A program made the translations under genes and the position numbers. 15,373 nucleotides of DNA from Methanolinea sp. UBA473 (GTDB lineage Archaea; Halobacteriota; Methanomicrobia; Methanomicrobiales; Methanospirillaceae): positions 1-15,373 of the forward strand of contig DAEV01000117.1 in assembly GCA_002509495.1 (NCBI GenBank), read 5' to 3'. Below are positions 1-6,153 of the stretch, piece after piece. Within the stretch, counting starts at the first letter, position 1, and every line of letters starts with the position of its first letter. The notes under the pieces are model-generated. The model was not told the origin of the DNA and made no database searches. It saw only the letters and a list, made by a program, of their open reading frames with translations.

Positions 1-835
1 CACCCATCACCTGGTTCTCTGCGCCCAGGTTCTCGGCAAAAGCTTCAAAGACCATTCCGGTGTAGTAGTCAAGACCCCGGGCGATGCCCGCATCCAGCAG
101 GTATTCGATCCCTGCTTCGTCGAGGATGGAAAATGTCTCCATAATTCTCGGCTTATCCGGAATTTCTCCTGCAATACCGAAGGCCTCCTCGAGGTTGCGA
201 CACTGGACCAGGTTCGCAAGCGGGCCTGCGAGATCCTCCTTCCCAAGAGACACGAGGTATTCTTCGAGCCCCTTATGGTCTTTCTTGTCCAGGAACATCC
301 TTATGCGCTTCTGGTCGCCGGCAGCAAGTCCTGAAAGGAGCGCCCTCATGAAGCCCAGATGACCGACATGCAGGGAGAAGTGTATCCCGGACCGTCGGAG
401 GGCATCCTCCGCCACCATGATCACCTCGGCATCTGCGAGAGGGGAGTCAGCCCCGATCAGCTCGACCCCAAACTGCCAGAACTGGCGGTATCTCCCTTTC
501 TGTGGGCGTTCGTACCGGAAACAGTCGGCGAAATAATACCACCTGAGTGGTTTGGGGAGGATTTTTCCTTCGTTCACGTAGAGACGGAGAACCGGGGCAG
601 TCAGTTCGGGCCGAAGCGCCAGTTTTCGCCCGCTTTTATCCTCGAATGCATACATCTCTCCGATAATCCCTTCGCCGGAACGGAGTGTGAAGAGTTCCTG
701 CTCCTCGAACTCCGGGGTGCAGACCTCCCGATATCCCCAGGTCGTTGCGGTCTCGCGCATGACCCCTTCGACTGCCCTGCGCTGTTCCATCTCTTCCGGA
801 AGGAAATCTCTTGTCCCTCGTGGTTTCTGTAGCAT
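1..835 (-). CDS. hisS: Histidyl-tRNA synthetase, 3' end beyond the window
   Basis: Class II aminoacyl-tRNA synthetase that charges tRNA-His with histidine in the cytoplasm. Reading the minus strand from ATG at 835 gives 278 codons without a stop to the window edge, so the catalytic domain is present and the C-terminal anticodon-binding domain is cut off (the family usually runs a little over 400 residues). Visible marks are the N-terminal KPRGTRDF (4-11), RPELTAP (75-81), the motif 2 block FRYERPQKGRYRQFWQFG (106-123) and the histidine-specific signature RGLDYYTG (253-260). A GGAG ribosome-binding site lies 9 nt upstream of the ATG (845-848). The membrane-protein gene ends 23 nt upstream on the same strand, so the two are probably cotranscribed. 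The identification is firm; only the 3' end is missing. Confidence 0.96.
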   Translation of the reverse strand, partial: MLQKPRGTRDFLPEEMEQRRAVEGVMRETATTWGYREVCTPEFEEQELFTLRSGEGIIGEMYAFEDKSGRKLALRPELTAPVLRLYVNEGKILPKPLRWYYFADCFRYERPQKGRYRQFWQFGVELIGADSPLADAEVIMVAEDALRRSGIHFSLHVGHLGFMRALLSGLAAGDQKRIRMFLDKKDHKGLEEYLVSLGKEDLAGPLANLVQCRNLEEAFGIAGEIPDKPRIMETFSILDEAGIEYLLDAGIARGLDYYTGMVFEAFAENLGAENQVMG

Positions 836-858
836 GGTATGATTCTCCGGTGTTCCTC

Positions 859-1182
859 CTATTTTCCGGGTTTCCGGGGAACGTCCCCCGTCAGGCGTTC
901 CCACCAGGATTCCGTCTTCCAGATCTTCTCCCGGGAAACCCTTCCCTGCAGATAGAGTGCCCCCAGGATCACCCCGAGGCCCAGGATCTCGGTGGGGAAA
1001 CGTTCCGTGGACCAGATCGCAAATGCGATGCCGAGAATGGCAAGAGCTCCGTACAATACTCCCTGATATGCCCCTTTGCGGAAGCCGGGGAGGCCTGTGC
1101 GCAGGAATATCCTGGCATCACGGAACCACAGGAAAAAAACCGCCAGGGCGCCGAAGGCAGCAACGTAGACAAGGTAACTCAT
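859..1182 (-). CDS. Small integral membrane protein, function unknown
   Basis: Unrecognised 107-aa protein. It has three hydrophobic stretches, about residues 2-20, 38-60 and 67-84, with basic or aromatic short loops between them and a polar, Lys/Arg-rich C-terminal tail after residue 85. It therefore looks like a three-pass membrane protein with a soluble tail. The chosen ATG starts MSYLVYVAAF; an in-frame GTG eight codons upstream (1206) is possible but adds only polar residues before the first membrane segment. No clear ribosome-binding site precedes the ATG, and AT-rich sequence about 30-40 nt upstream could serve a leaderless or nearly leaderless mRNA. It is followed 23 nt later by hisS on the same strand. 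That pairing suggests cotranscription but not a role. No catalytic motif is visible. Confidence 0.7.
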   Translation of the reverse strand: MSYLVYVAAFGALAVFFLWFRDARIFLRTGLPGFRKGAYQGVLYGALAILGIAFAIWSTERFPTEILGLGVILGALYLQGRVSREKIWKTESWWERLTGDVPRKPGK

Positions 1183-1231
1183 GTGATTGCATCTATTATT
1201 AACCACAGGCCCATATCTTTATTATCACATT
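1183..1231. promoter_or_regulatory. Divergent promoter region between the membrane-protein gene and larB
   Basis: This 49-bp spacer separates two divergent start codons. It is AT-rich for this window. It contains CTATTATTA (1192-1200) about 32 nt upstream of larB, and ATCTTTATTA near 1213-1222, which on the minus strand could act as a TATA element for the membrane-protein gene. Neither gene has a good ribosome-binding site, which fits short-leader or leaderless transcripts. The elements are weak matches and the exact boxes are inferred. Confidence 0.35.
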
Positions 1232-2008
1232 ATGCAACCGAATCACCTGCTGAGATCTGTTCTTGCCGGCTACAGGGATGGCACAATTACCCTGGACGAT
1301 GCAGTCAGGGAGATCGAAGGCCTCCGCATCGAGGCTGTGGGGGAACTCGCCCGGCTTGACCTGGGAAGGGCGGTGCGGTGCGGTATTCCCGAGGTCGTGC
1401 TCGCAGAGGGCAAGGATGCAGTCCAGCTGGCCGGTATTGCAAAAAAAGGTGTTGAGTTATCCGGAAAATCCATCATTTCCAGGCTCTCACCGGAACAATA
1501 CGAGGCATTGAAATCGCTCGGAGAGAAGGAGGGGTATAGCCACATATACCACGAGAAGGCCCGGATGGCAGTGCTGACATCCGGATCCCGCACTCCTCCG
1601 GGCAACGGCGTGGTTGCCATTATCACTGCAGGGACCTCCGATATCCCGGTTGCCGAAGAGGCCCGGGTCATCGCCGGGGAGATGGGTTGCCAGGTCCGAA
1701 CCGCGTACGATGTGGGAGCTGCCGGGATCCACCGGCTCTTCCCGGCTCTCCGGGACTGCCTGGACGCCCATGTCTTCATCGTTGCGGCAGGAAGGGAAGG
1801 CACACTCCCTGCGGTGGTGGCAGGGCTCGTGGACCGTCCGGTAATCGGTGTTCCGGTGAGTACAGGGTATGGATACATGGGAAAAGGTGAGGCCGCTCTG
1901 GCAAGCATGCTCCAGTCCTGCTCCGTGATTGCAGTAGTGAATATCGATGCGGGATTCATCGCGGGGGCCTTTGCGGCCAGGATAGCAAACATGGTGGCAG
2001 AACAATGA
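1232..2008 (+). CDS. larB: LarB family pyridinium carboxylase/hydrolase (nickel-pincer cofactor biosynthesis)
   Basis: LarB acts on nicotinic acid adenine dinucleotide. It carboxylates the pyridinium ring and splits off AMP to give the dicarboxylated mononucleotide that starts nickel-pincer nucleotide synthesis. The 258-aa protein has an all-helical N-terminal part and, from about residue 125, a PurE-like Rossmann domain: AIITAGTSDIPVAEEA, then YDVGAAGIHR and FIVAAGREGTLPAVVAGL. Cys230, in the LQSC segment before VVNIDAGF, matches the position of the catalytic cysteine known from characterised LarB. The ATG at 1232 is preferred over an upstream in-frame start at 1187, whose extra 15 residues do not resemble the family. 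The stop overlaps the nadM start by 4 nt (ATGA). No larA, larC or larE lies in the window, so the end product in this organism is open. Confidence 0.92.
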   Translation: MQPNHLLRSVLAGYRDGTITLDDAVREIEGLRIEAVGELARLDLGRAVRCGIPEVVLAEGKDAVQLAGIAKKGVELSGKSIISRLSPEQYEALKSLGEKEGYSHIYHEKARMAVLTSGSRTPPGNGVVAIITAGTSDIPVAEEARVIAGEMGCQVRTAYDVGAAGIHRLFPALRDCLDAHVFIVAAGREGTLPAVVAGLVDRPVIGVPVSTGYGYMGKGEAALASMLQSCSVIAVVNIDAGFIAGAFAARIANMVAEQ

Positions 2009-2532
2009 CGAGAGCATTCTACATAGGGCGGTTTCAGCCCTATCACAACGGTCACCAGTACGTCCTTGAGAGGATTGCGAAGAATGCAGACGAGATCGTG
2101 ATCGGCGTAGGGAGCGCGGAGATCTCCCACGAGCAGTCCAATCCCTTCACTGCCGGGGAGCGGATCCTGATGATCACCGGCTCCTTAAAAGAACTCGGAT
2201 GCCCCTTTTACGTCATTCCCATTGAAGATATAAGGCGCAATGCCCTGTGGGTCGCCCATGTAAGAGCAATGGCTCCTCCCTTCGATCTGATTTATACCAG
2301 CAATCCCCTGGTGGTCAGGCTCTTTGCCGAAGAGGGAGTCAAGGTTGAATCACCGGCTATGTACGAACGGGACTCGCATAGCGGAACGGAGATCCGGCGA
2401 AGGATGCTTGAGGGAGAATCCTGGGAATCCCTGGTTCCCCCGGCAGTCGTCCGTGTGATCCGGGAGATCGATGGTGTCCAGCGCCTCAGGCAGATTGCCA
2501 GGAAGGACGGCGATGCCCAGGAGACGGTCTGA
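2005..2532 (+). CDS. nadM: Nicotinamide-nucleotide adenylyltransferase, archaeal NadM type
   Basis: Transfers AMP from ATP to nicotinamide or nicotinate mononucleotide, giving NAD or its deamido form. The 175-aa protein carries the nucleotidyltransferase signature GRFQPYHNGH (8-17, the HxGH motif at 14-17) and the second ATP-binding motif SHSGTEIR (124-131). Its length matches archaeal NadM. The start codon overlaps the larB stop in an ATGA arrangement, implying translational coupling. The context is meaningful because the deamido dinucleotide is the substrate of LarB. A coiled-coil gene begins 5 nt after the stop. The assignment is strong; which mononucleotide is preferred cannot be read from the sequence. 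Confidence 0.95.
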   Translation: MTRAFYIGRFQPYHNGHQYVLERIAKNADEIVIGVGSAEISHEQSNPFTAGERILMITGSLKELGCPFYVIPIEDIRRNALWVAHVRAMAPPFDLIYTSNPLVVRLFAEEGVKVESPAMYERDSHSGTEIRRRMLEGESWESLVPPAVVRVIREIDGVQRLRQIARKDGDAQETV

Positions 2533-2537
2533 TTTCC

Positions 2538-3821
2538 ATGCTACGCTGGATAAAAGATGCGTTCGGTAAAAATGAATCTCCAGCCGGCCGTACCGTATCC
2601 TTCGATGAGATTCCCTCCTCGCTGGATACCCTCACGGTGGATTCCCTCCGGGACCTTGAAGTCCATGGCAGGCCGCACATTGAGAGGATCCTGGCAGTGC
2701 GGGAGCAACTTCTGGACCAGGTGAAGGAGCTTGCCCGGGCAGAACATTCCGAAAAGATCCACCCCAAACTCGAGAAGATCACGAAAAACTCCCTCCCGCA
2801 GTTCGAGAAGGCTATCACAACCTCGCTTGCACACGCCCTGCCTGCCGATCCGGAGGAATTTTACAAAGCGTTTACAGAGTCGCTCAAAGGATGCGTGAAA
2901 GGCCTTGCGGGGCCCGGCAGGTACCTCCGGAATGTATTCCCCGAGGAGATGAAGGCGATCCGTATCCTTATCGACCAAACGGGGAATGAGATGAACCATC
3001 TCACACCTCTGGTGTCAGCCCACCGGACCCGGAGGGAGCAGATTGCATCCCTGCGGGACATCCATCAGCGCATCAGGGTGCAATCCGAGATCAAAGCCGG
3101 CGCGGAACGCGCTATCCCGCCGCTCGAGGCGCGCCTTACGGAGGCAGGGCGGACCTTTGCGGAACGGGAACGCGAGCTTCGTGAACCGACAGGCTCACTC
3201 GACGAGATCACGACCCTTGCAGAACTGGAAAAAGATCTTGGTCTCTTGAAAGAGCGTAAAATGGAGGACGACCGGGAAACAGGGGCGGTTACCTCAGCAC
3301 TGGCCCATATCTTCCGCAAGGCCGAGAAGATCACGCATCGGGAAGAGGCGGGGGGCCTTGCAAAGCAGATTCACCTTGCAACGGAGTTCCTTACGGGGGG
3401 AGAGATACCGGACGTAACAGATCTGGCATCCCGGCTTACCCCCGTCCTCCCCAGCATCATAAGCCTCGTAGGGTCCGGAGAGATCCAGCTGAAGAACCAG
3501 GAAGAAAAACGGCTCTTTGTGAGCCCGGACAGGATCCCGGCGATCCTTTCGGATCTCCACGCAAGGCGGATAGAAACGGTGGCACTGATCCAGCGATGCG
3601 AGCACAAGATCCGGGAGCATCCAATGACCCGGAGAAAGGTAGCGCTCAGGGAAGAGATCGCGCTCCTCAAGAATCAGATGACCGAAGACGAAACGATGCT
3701 TGCAGATCTCAAATCAAGGGCTCATGATGCCGAAAACGCCCTTCCGGACCTCATGAGCCGCCTGGAAGACGGGCTTTCGAAGATCCTCGCGAGCCCTGTA
3801 ACGGTGGACGTGGGTGGATAG
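2538..3821 (+). CDS. Coiled-coil protein of unknown function
   Basis: Unrecognised 427-aa soluble protein. It is highly charged and mostly helical, with likely coiled-coil stretches around residues 50-100, 150-245 (rich in Arg/Glu with heptad-like leucines) and 350-415. Between them lies a less charged, perhaps globular part at about 250-345, including a hydrophobic LASRLTPVLPSIISLVG segment. No nucleotide-binding loop, zinc site, signal peptide or membrane segment is evident. It starts 5 nt after nadM and is likely the third gene of that operon, although the nearest purine-rich site is about 15 nt from the ATG. Long coiled coils suggest a scaffold or chromosome/cell-architecture role, but the sequence shows no specific one. 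It resembles neither SMC (no ATPase head) nor prefoldin (too long). Confidence 0.75.
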   Translation: MLRWIKDAFGKNESPAGRTVSFDEIPSSLDTLTVDSLRDLEVHGRPHIERILAVREQLLDQVKELARAEHSEKIHPKLEKITKNSLPQFEKAITTSLAHALPADPEEFYKAFTESLKGCVKGLAGPGRYLRNVFPEEMKAIRILIDQTGNEMNHLTPLVSAHRTRREQIASLRDIHQRIRVQSEIKAGAERAIPPLEARLTEAGRTFAERERELREPTGSLDEITTLAELEKDLGLLKERKMEDDRETGAVTSALAHIFRKAEKITHREEAGGLAKQIHLATEFLTGGEIPDVTDLASRLTPVLPSIISLVGSGEIQLKNQEEKRLFVSPDRIPAILSDLHARRIETVALIQRCEHKIREHPMTRRKVALREEIALLKNQMTEDETMLADLKSRAHDAENALPDLMSRLEDGLSKILASPVTVDVGG

Positions 3822-3952
3822 AGCGGGACAATCTGGGAGCGATCTTTCAGGGGCCTCATCATCCATTCTGTTCCTCTCGCTTGTCCTGCACTGCCCTTTA
3901 CCAGAAGAAAAGAAATACGAAAAAAAGAGGTACCTTTCGGGAGGATACTGCG

Positions 3953-4219
3953 ATGTCCGAAGATGAATACCGGGTGCTCCCGGTGAAAGGAGGAAAAGTC
4001 CCCTGCCTCCCGGAGAAAGAGGAGACGATCGAGCATTGCAGGTTCTGCGTGTTCTCCCGTTACTTCAAGGTCGGGGGAAGGTTTGTGAAATCTCCCGCGC
4101 TGGCATACTGCATGCGGCACCGCGCCACCGAAGAGGTAGACCTGAAATCCGTGGAAGCGGTGAAATGTGCGGATCGAACCGGGGAAGGATATCGTAGTAT
4201 GATGAACATTATCGGGTAG
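3953..4219 (+). CDS. Small cysteine-rich protein, probable metal binder
   Basis: Unrecognised 88-aa protein. Cysteines at 18, 29, 32, 53 and 72, plus His28 and His56, suggest a small zinc or iron-sulfur site; the C-x2-C pair HCRFC (28-32) and the YCMRH segment (52-56) are the core. There is no membrane segment or signal peptide. The ATG at 3953 is chosen because GGGAGG (3939-3944) sits 8 nt upstream. A longer in-frame start at 3881 adds 24 Lys/Arg-rich residues without support. The gene is preceded by a 131-bp spacer and converges on the ribbon-helix-helix gene, with only one base between the two stop codons. The fold and metal are inference. Confidence 0.7.
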   Translation: MSEDEYRVLPVKGGKVPCLPEKEETIEHCRFCVFSRYFKVGGRFVKSPALAYCMRHRATEEVDLKSVEAVKCADRTGEGYRSMMNIIG

Positions 4220-4220
4220 T

Positions 4221-4559
4221 TCAAGGATTTTTCCAGAACTCCCACCATCTCCTGCTCTGGTAGGGGACAGTACAAATCCCTTTCCATTCCTGCTCCACCG
4301 TATGGTGCATCAGCCGGATTTCCTCGATGAGATTTGTCAGGGAGGTCCTTACCTCATCCATGGACAGGGTCAGGGCATGGTATTCTTCATAGGCACGCTG
4401 CTGGTTCAGCGTAACGGCACTCTCTCCTGTGAGTTGGGCGTATCCAGATTCGATGCATTCGAGTATCGCCCTGTTTCGATCGATTCCATGTTCTATGGCA
4501 AATTTGTCGATGAGATCCATAGTATCCGGATCGATGGTGATGGACACGCGCATTGCCAT
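4221..4559 (-). CDS. Ribbon-helix-helix (CopG/Arc type) DNA-binding protein
   Basis: Probable transcriptional regulator of 112 aa. Residues 4-42 form a classic ribbon-helix-helix: a beta strand RVSITIDPDTMDLID, then helices through the conserved-looking NRAILECIESGY. This family binds DNA as dimers through the strand. The remaining residues 50-97 are helical and acidic, probably a coiled-coil or effector segment, and the protein ends with an odd Trp-rich tail RRWWEFWKNP. The ATG at 4559 has a GAGG-type ribosome-binding site about 10 nt upstream; the ATG two codons later would also work. It lies 92 nt downstream of cobQ on the same strand, and that spacer holds inverted GGATC half-sites that could be its own operator. 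Targets are unknown. Confidence 0.85.
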   Translation of the reverse strand: MAMRVSITIDPDTMDLIDKFAIEHGIDRNRAILECIESGYAQLTGESAVTLNQQRAYEEYHALTLSMDEVRTSLTNLIEEIRLMHHTVEQEWKGICTVPYQSRRWWEFWKNP

Positions 4560-4588
4560 GGGAACTGCTTCGCCTCAAACCCCTTATT

Positions 4589-4604
4589 GATCCATCGTTG
4601 GATC
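4589..4604. promoter_or_regulatory. Inverted repeat upstream of the ribbon-helix-helix gene, candidate operator
   Basis: GATCCA and TGGATC form a perfect 6-bp inverted repeat with a 4-bp spacer, 30-45 nt upstream of the regulator's ATG. A further GGAT half-site follows at about 4609-4612 (read on the minus strand), giving three alternating half-sites in about 24 bp. Ribbon-helix-helix repressors commonly bind such clustered half-sites to control their own gene. Binding is inferred from position and symmetry only. Confidence 0.35.
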
Positions 4605-4651
4605 TTCATCCATGAAAAATATCCCTGAGGTTCGATCGGCCGGGCAGGGCG

Positions 4652-6100
4652 CTATTCGTCGGCATCCTGGAAGAAGGGAAGGATGAGATCCATCCGGAGA
4701 TGGTTCTCAAGTGCATCCGCCAGCGCATCATAGGGATCCGTACAGGATGTAACCGGGGCAAAGAGGAGCCCCTTCCGGGAATAAACGTAGGAGAGAAGGG
4801 CATTGACTGCACCTTGATTTTCGAAGAGGCCGTGGAGATAGGTTCCGATCACCAGTCCGTCGGAAGTAACAGCCCCTTCACCCGCAAACGCTTCTTCTGC
4901 ATTCCGCCTTTCCGTAATTCCCATATGGATCTCGTAGCCCTTCACAGCCCCCGTCCGGGAGAGAATAGGCCCGATCGGATTTGCCGTCCTCTCTTTTTGT
5001 TCGGTCTTCTTCTCGTAGGCATCGAATCGCGTAACAACATCGAGCAGGCCCAGCCCCATGTAAGTACCTTCCCGGGACTCCACGCCCGAATCCACGATCT
5101 CCCGGCCAAGCATCTGGTACCCTCCACAGATACCGATAATGGGAATCCCGTTCTCCCTGGCACGGAATAATTCCGTGGCGCATCCCGTTTCCTGGACAGT
5201 GAGGAGGTCTGCAATCGTGTTTTTGGTACCTGGCAGGATGATGCAATCGTATCCGGAAAGGGGCGTCCCAGGCGGAACATACTCCACGCATGCGTGATCT
5301 TCCAGACGCTCGAAATCGGTAAAGTTCGAGATGTGCCGAAGCCTGATGACGGCAATCCGCACGGGGTGCGTTCCGGCTTTTTTATCCCCGAGCGAGAGAG
5401 AGTCTTCGCTTGGGAGTGGGAGATCCAGGTAGGGCAGCACCCCCAGCACAGGGACCCCTGAGATCTCCTCGAGGATTCTGATCCCCTCTTCAAAAATTTT
5501 CATATCGCCGCGGAATTTATTGACGACTACGCCGGCAACGAGGACCCGGATATCTGGTGGCAGAAGCTGGAGGGTCCCGTATACCTGGGCAAATACGCCG
5601 CCTCGTTCGATATCTGCCACAAGGATAATCGGGAACCGGAGGGATCGCGCCAGGAGGATATTTGCGATATCCCTCGCGTAAAGATTCATCTCGGCAGCGC
5701 CGCCGGCCCCCTCAATTACCAGGTGCCCATATTCTTTCTGCAGGATCCGGGCCGATTCGAGGGCCTTCTGGAGCAAAAAATCCGTTTCCTTATAGTATTC
5801 ATTCGCCGGGACGTCCTTGTAGGGGCGGCCCAGGAGCATTACCTGCGAGACCTGGTCGCCCTTCGGTTTTAGAAGAATCGGATTCATCTCCGCCGTGGGT
5901 TCCAGTCTGGCAGCGAACGCCTGCATGGCCTGCGCTATTCCGATCTCACTCCCGTCCCGGGTCACGTAGGAATTCAGGCTCATGTTCTGGGACTTGAACG
6001 GGGCCACCCGCACCCCGCGGTTTACGAGCGCCCGGCAGAGCGCTGCAACCATGATACTCTTCCCGACATGGGAGGCGGTGCCCAGGACCATCAGGGACAT
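4652..6100 (-). CDS. cobQ: Cobyric acid synthase (adenosylcobyrinate a,c-diamide amidotransferase)
   Basis: Amidates four side chains of adenosylcobyrinic acid a,c-diamide using glutamine and ATP, a late step of adenosylcobalamin synthesis; also called CbiP. The 482-aa length is normal. The N-terminal dethiobiotin-synthetase-like ATPase domain starts with the P-loop variant GTASHVGKS (7-15), followed by FKSQNMSLNSYVT, EGAGGAAEMNL (130-140) and ADIERGGVF (162-170). The C-terminal class I glutaminase domain has the nucleophile Cys325 in GICGGYQMLG, GYEIHMG (388-394) and the catalytic His423 in GTYLHGLFEN. There is no ribosome-binding site, and a TATA-like element centred 26 nt upstream predicts a leaderless mRNA. 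It is divergent from the B12-dependent ribonucleotide reductase, which uses the end product of this pathway. Confidence 0.97.
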   Translation of the reverse strand: MSLMVLGTASHVGKSIMVAALCRALVNRGVRVAPFKSQNMSLNSYVTRDGSEIGIAQAMQAFAARLEPTAEMNPILLKPKGDQVSQVMLLGRPYKDVPANEYYKETDFLLQKALESARILQKEYGHLVIEGAGGAAEMNLYARDIANILLARSLRFPIILVADIERGGVFAQVYGTLQLLPPDIRVLVAGVVVNKFRGDMKIFEEGIRILEEISGVPVLGVLPYLDLPLPSEDSLSLGDKKAGTHPVRIAVIRLRHISNFTDFERLEDHACVEYVPPGTPLSGYDCIILPGTKNTIADLLTVQETGCATELFRARENGIPIIGICGGYQMLGREIVDSGVESREGTYMGLGLLDVVTRFDAYEKKTEQKERTANPIGPILSRTGAVKGYEIHMGITERRNAEEAFAGEGAVTSDGLVIGTYLHGLFENQGAVNALLSYVYSRKGLLFAPVTSCTDPYDALADALENHLRMDLILPFFQDADE

Positions 6101-6120
6101 GGTATTGAGGTGGTATCAGG

Positions 6121-6130
6121 TTTTAAATAA
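6121..6130. promoter_or_regulatory. Shared TATA-like element for divergent cobQ and nrdJ
   Basis: TTTTAAATAA lies in the 53-bp spacer between two divergent ATGs. Its centre is about 28 nt from the nrdJ ATG and 26 nt from the cobQ ATG, the spacing at which archaeal TATA boxes sit from the transcription start. Read on the minus strand it is TTATTTAAAA, also TATA-like. Neither gene has a usable ribosome-binding site, so both mRNAs are predicted to be leaderless and to compete for one element. Confidence 0.6.
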
Positions 6131-6153
6131 AGGAGCGTTCTTCTCACTTTCTT

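Noticed and set aside
359..1359. Plus-strand frames of 157 and 182 codons near the left edge
   Set aside because: They run antisense to hisS and the membrane-protein gene, both supported by motifs or hydrophobicity.
1270..2130. 286-codon minus-strand frame over larB and nadM
   Set aside because: Antisense shadow; the sense strand encodes two recognisable enzymes with intact motifs.
3881..3952. Extended N-terminus for the Cys-rich protein
   Set aside because: The 24 extra residues are Lys/Arg/Thr-rich from an A-rich spacer, and the strong GGGAGG site points to the ATG at 3953.
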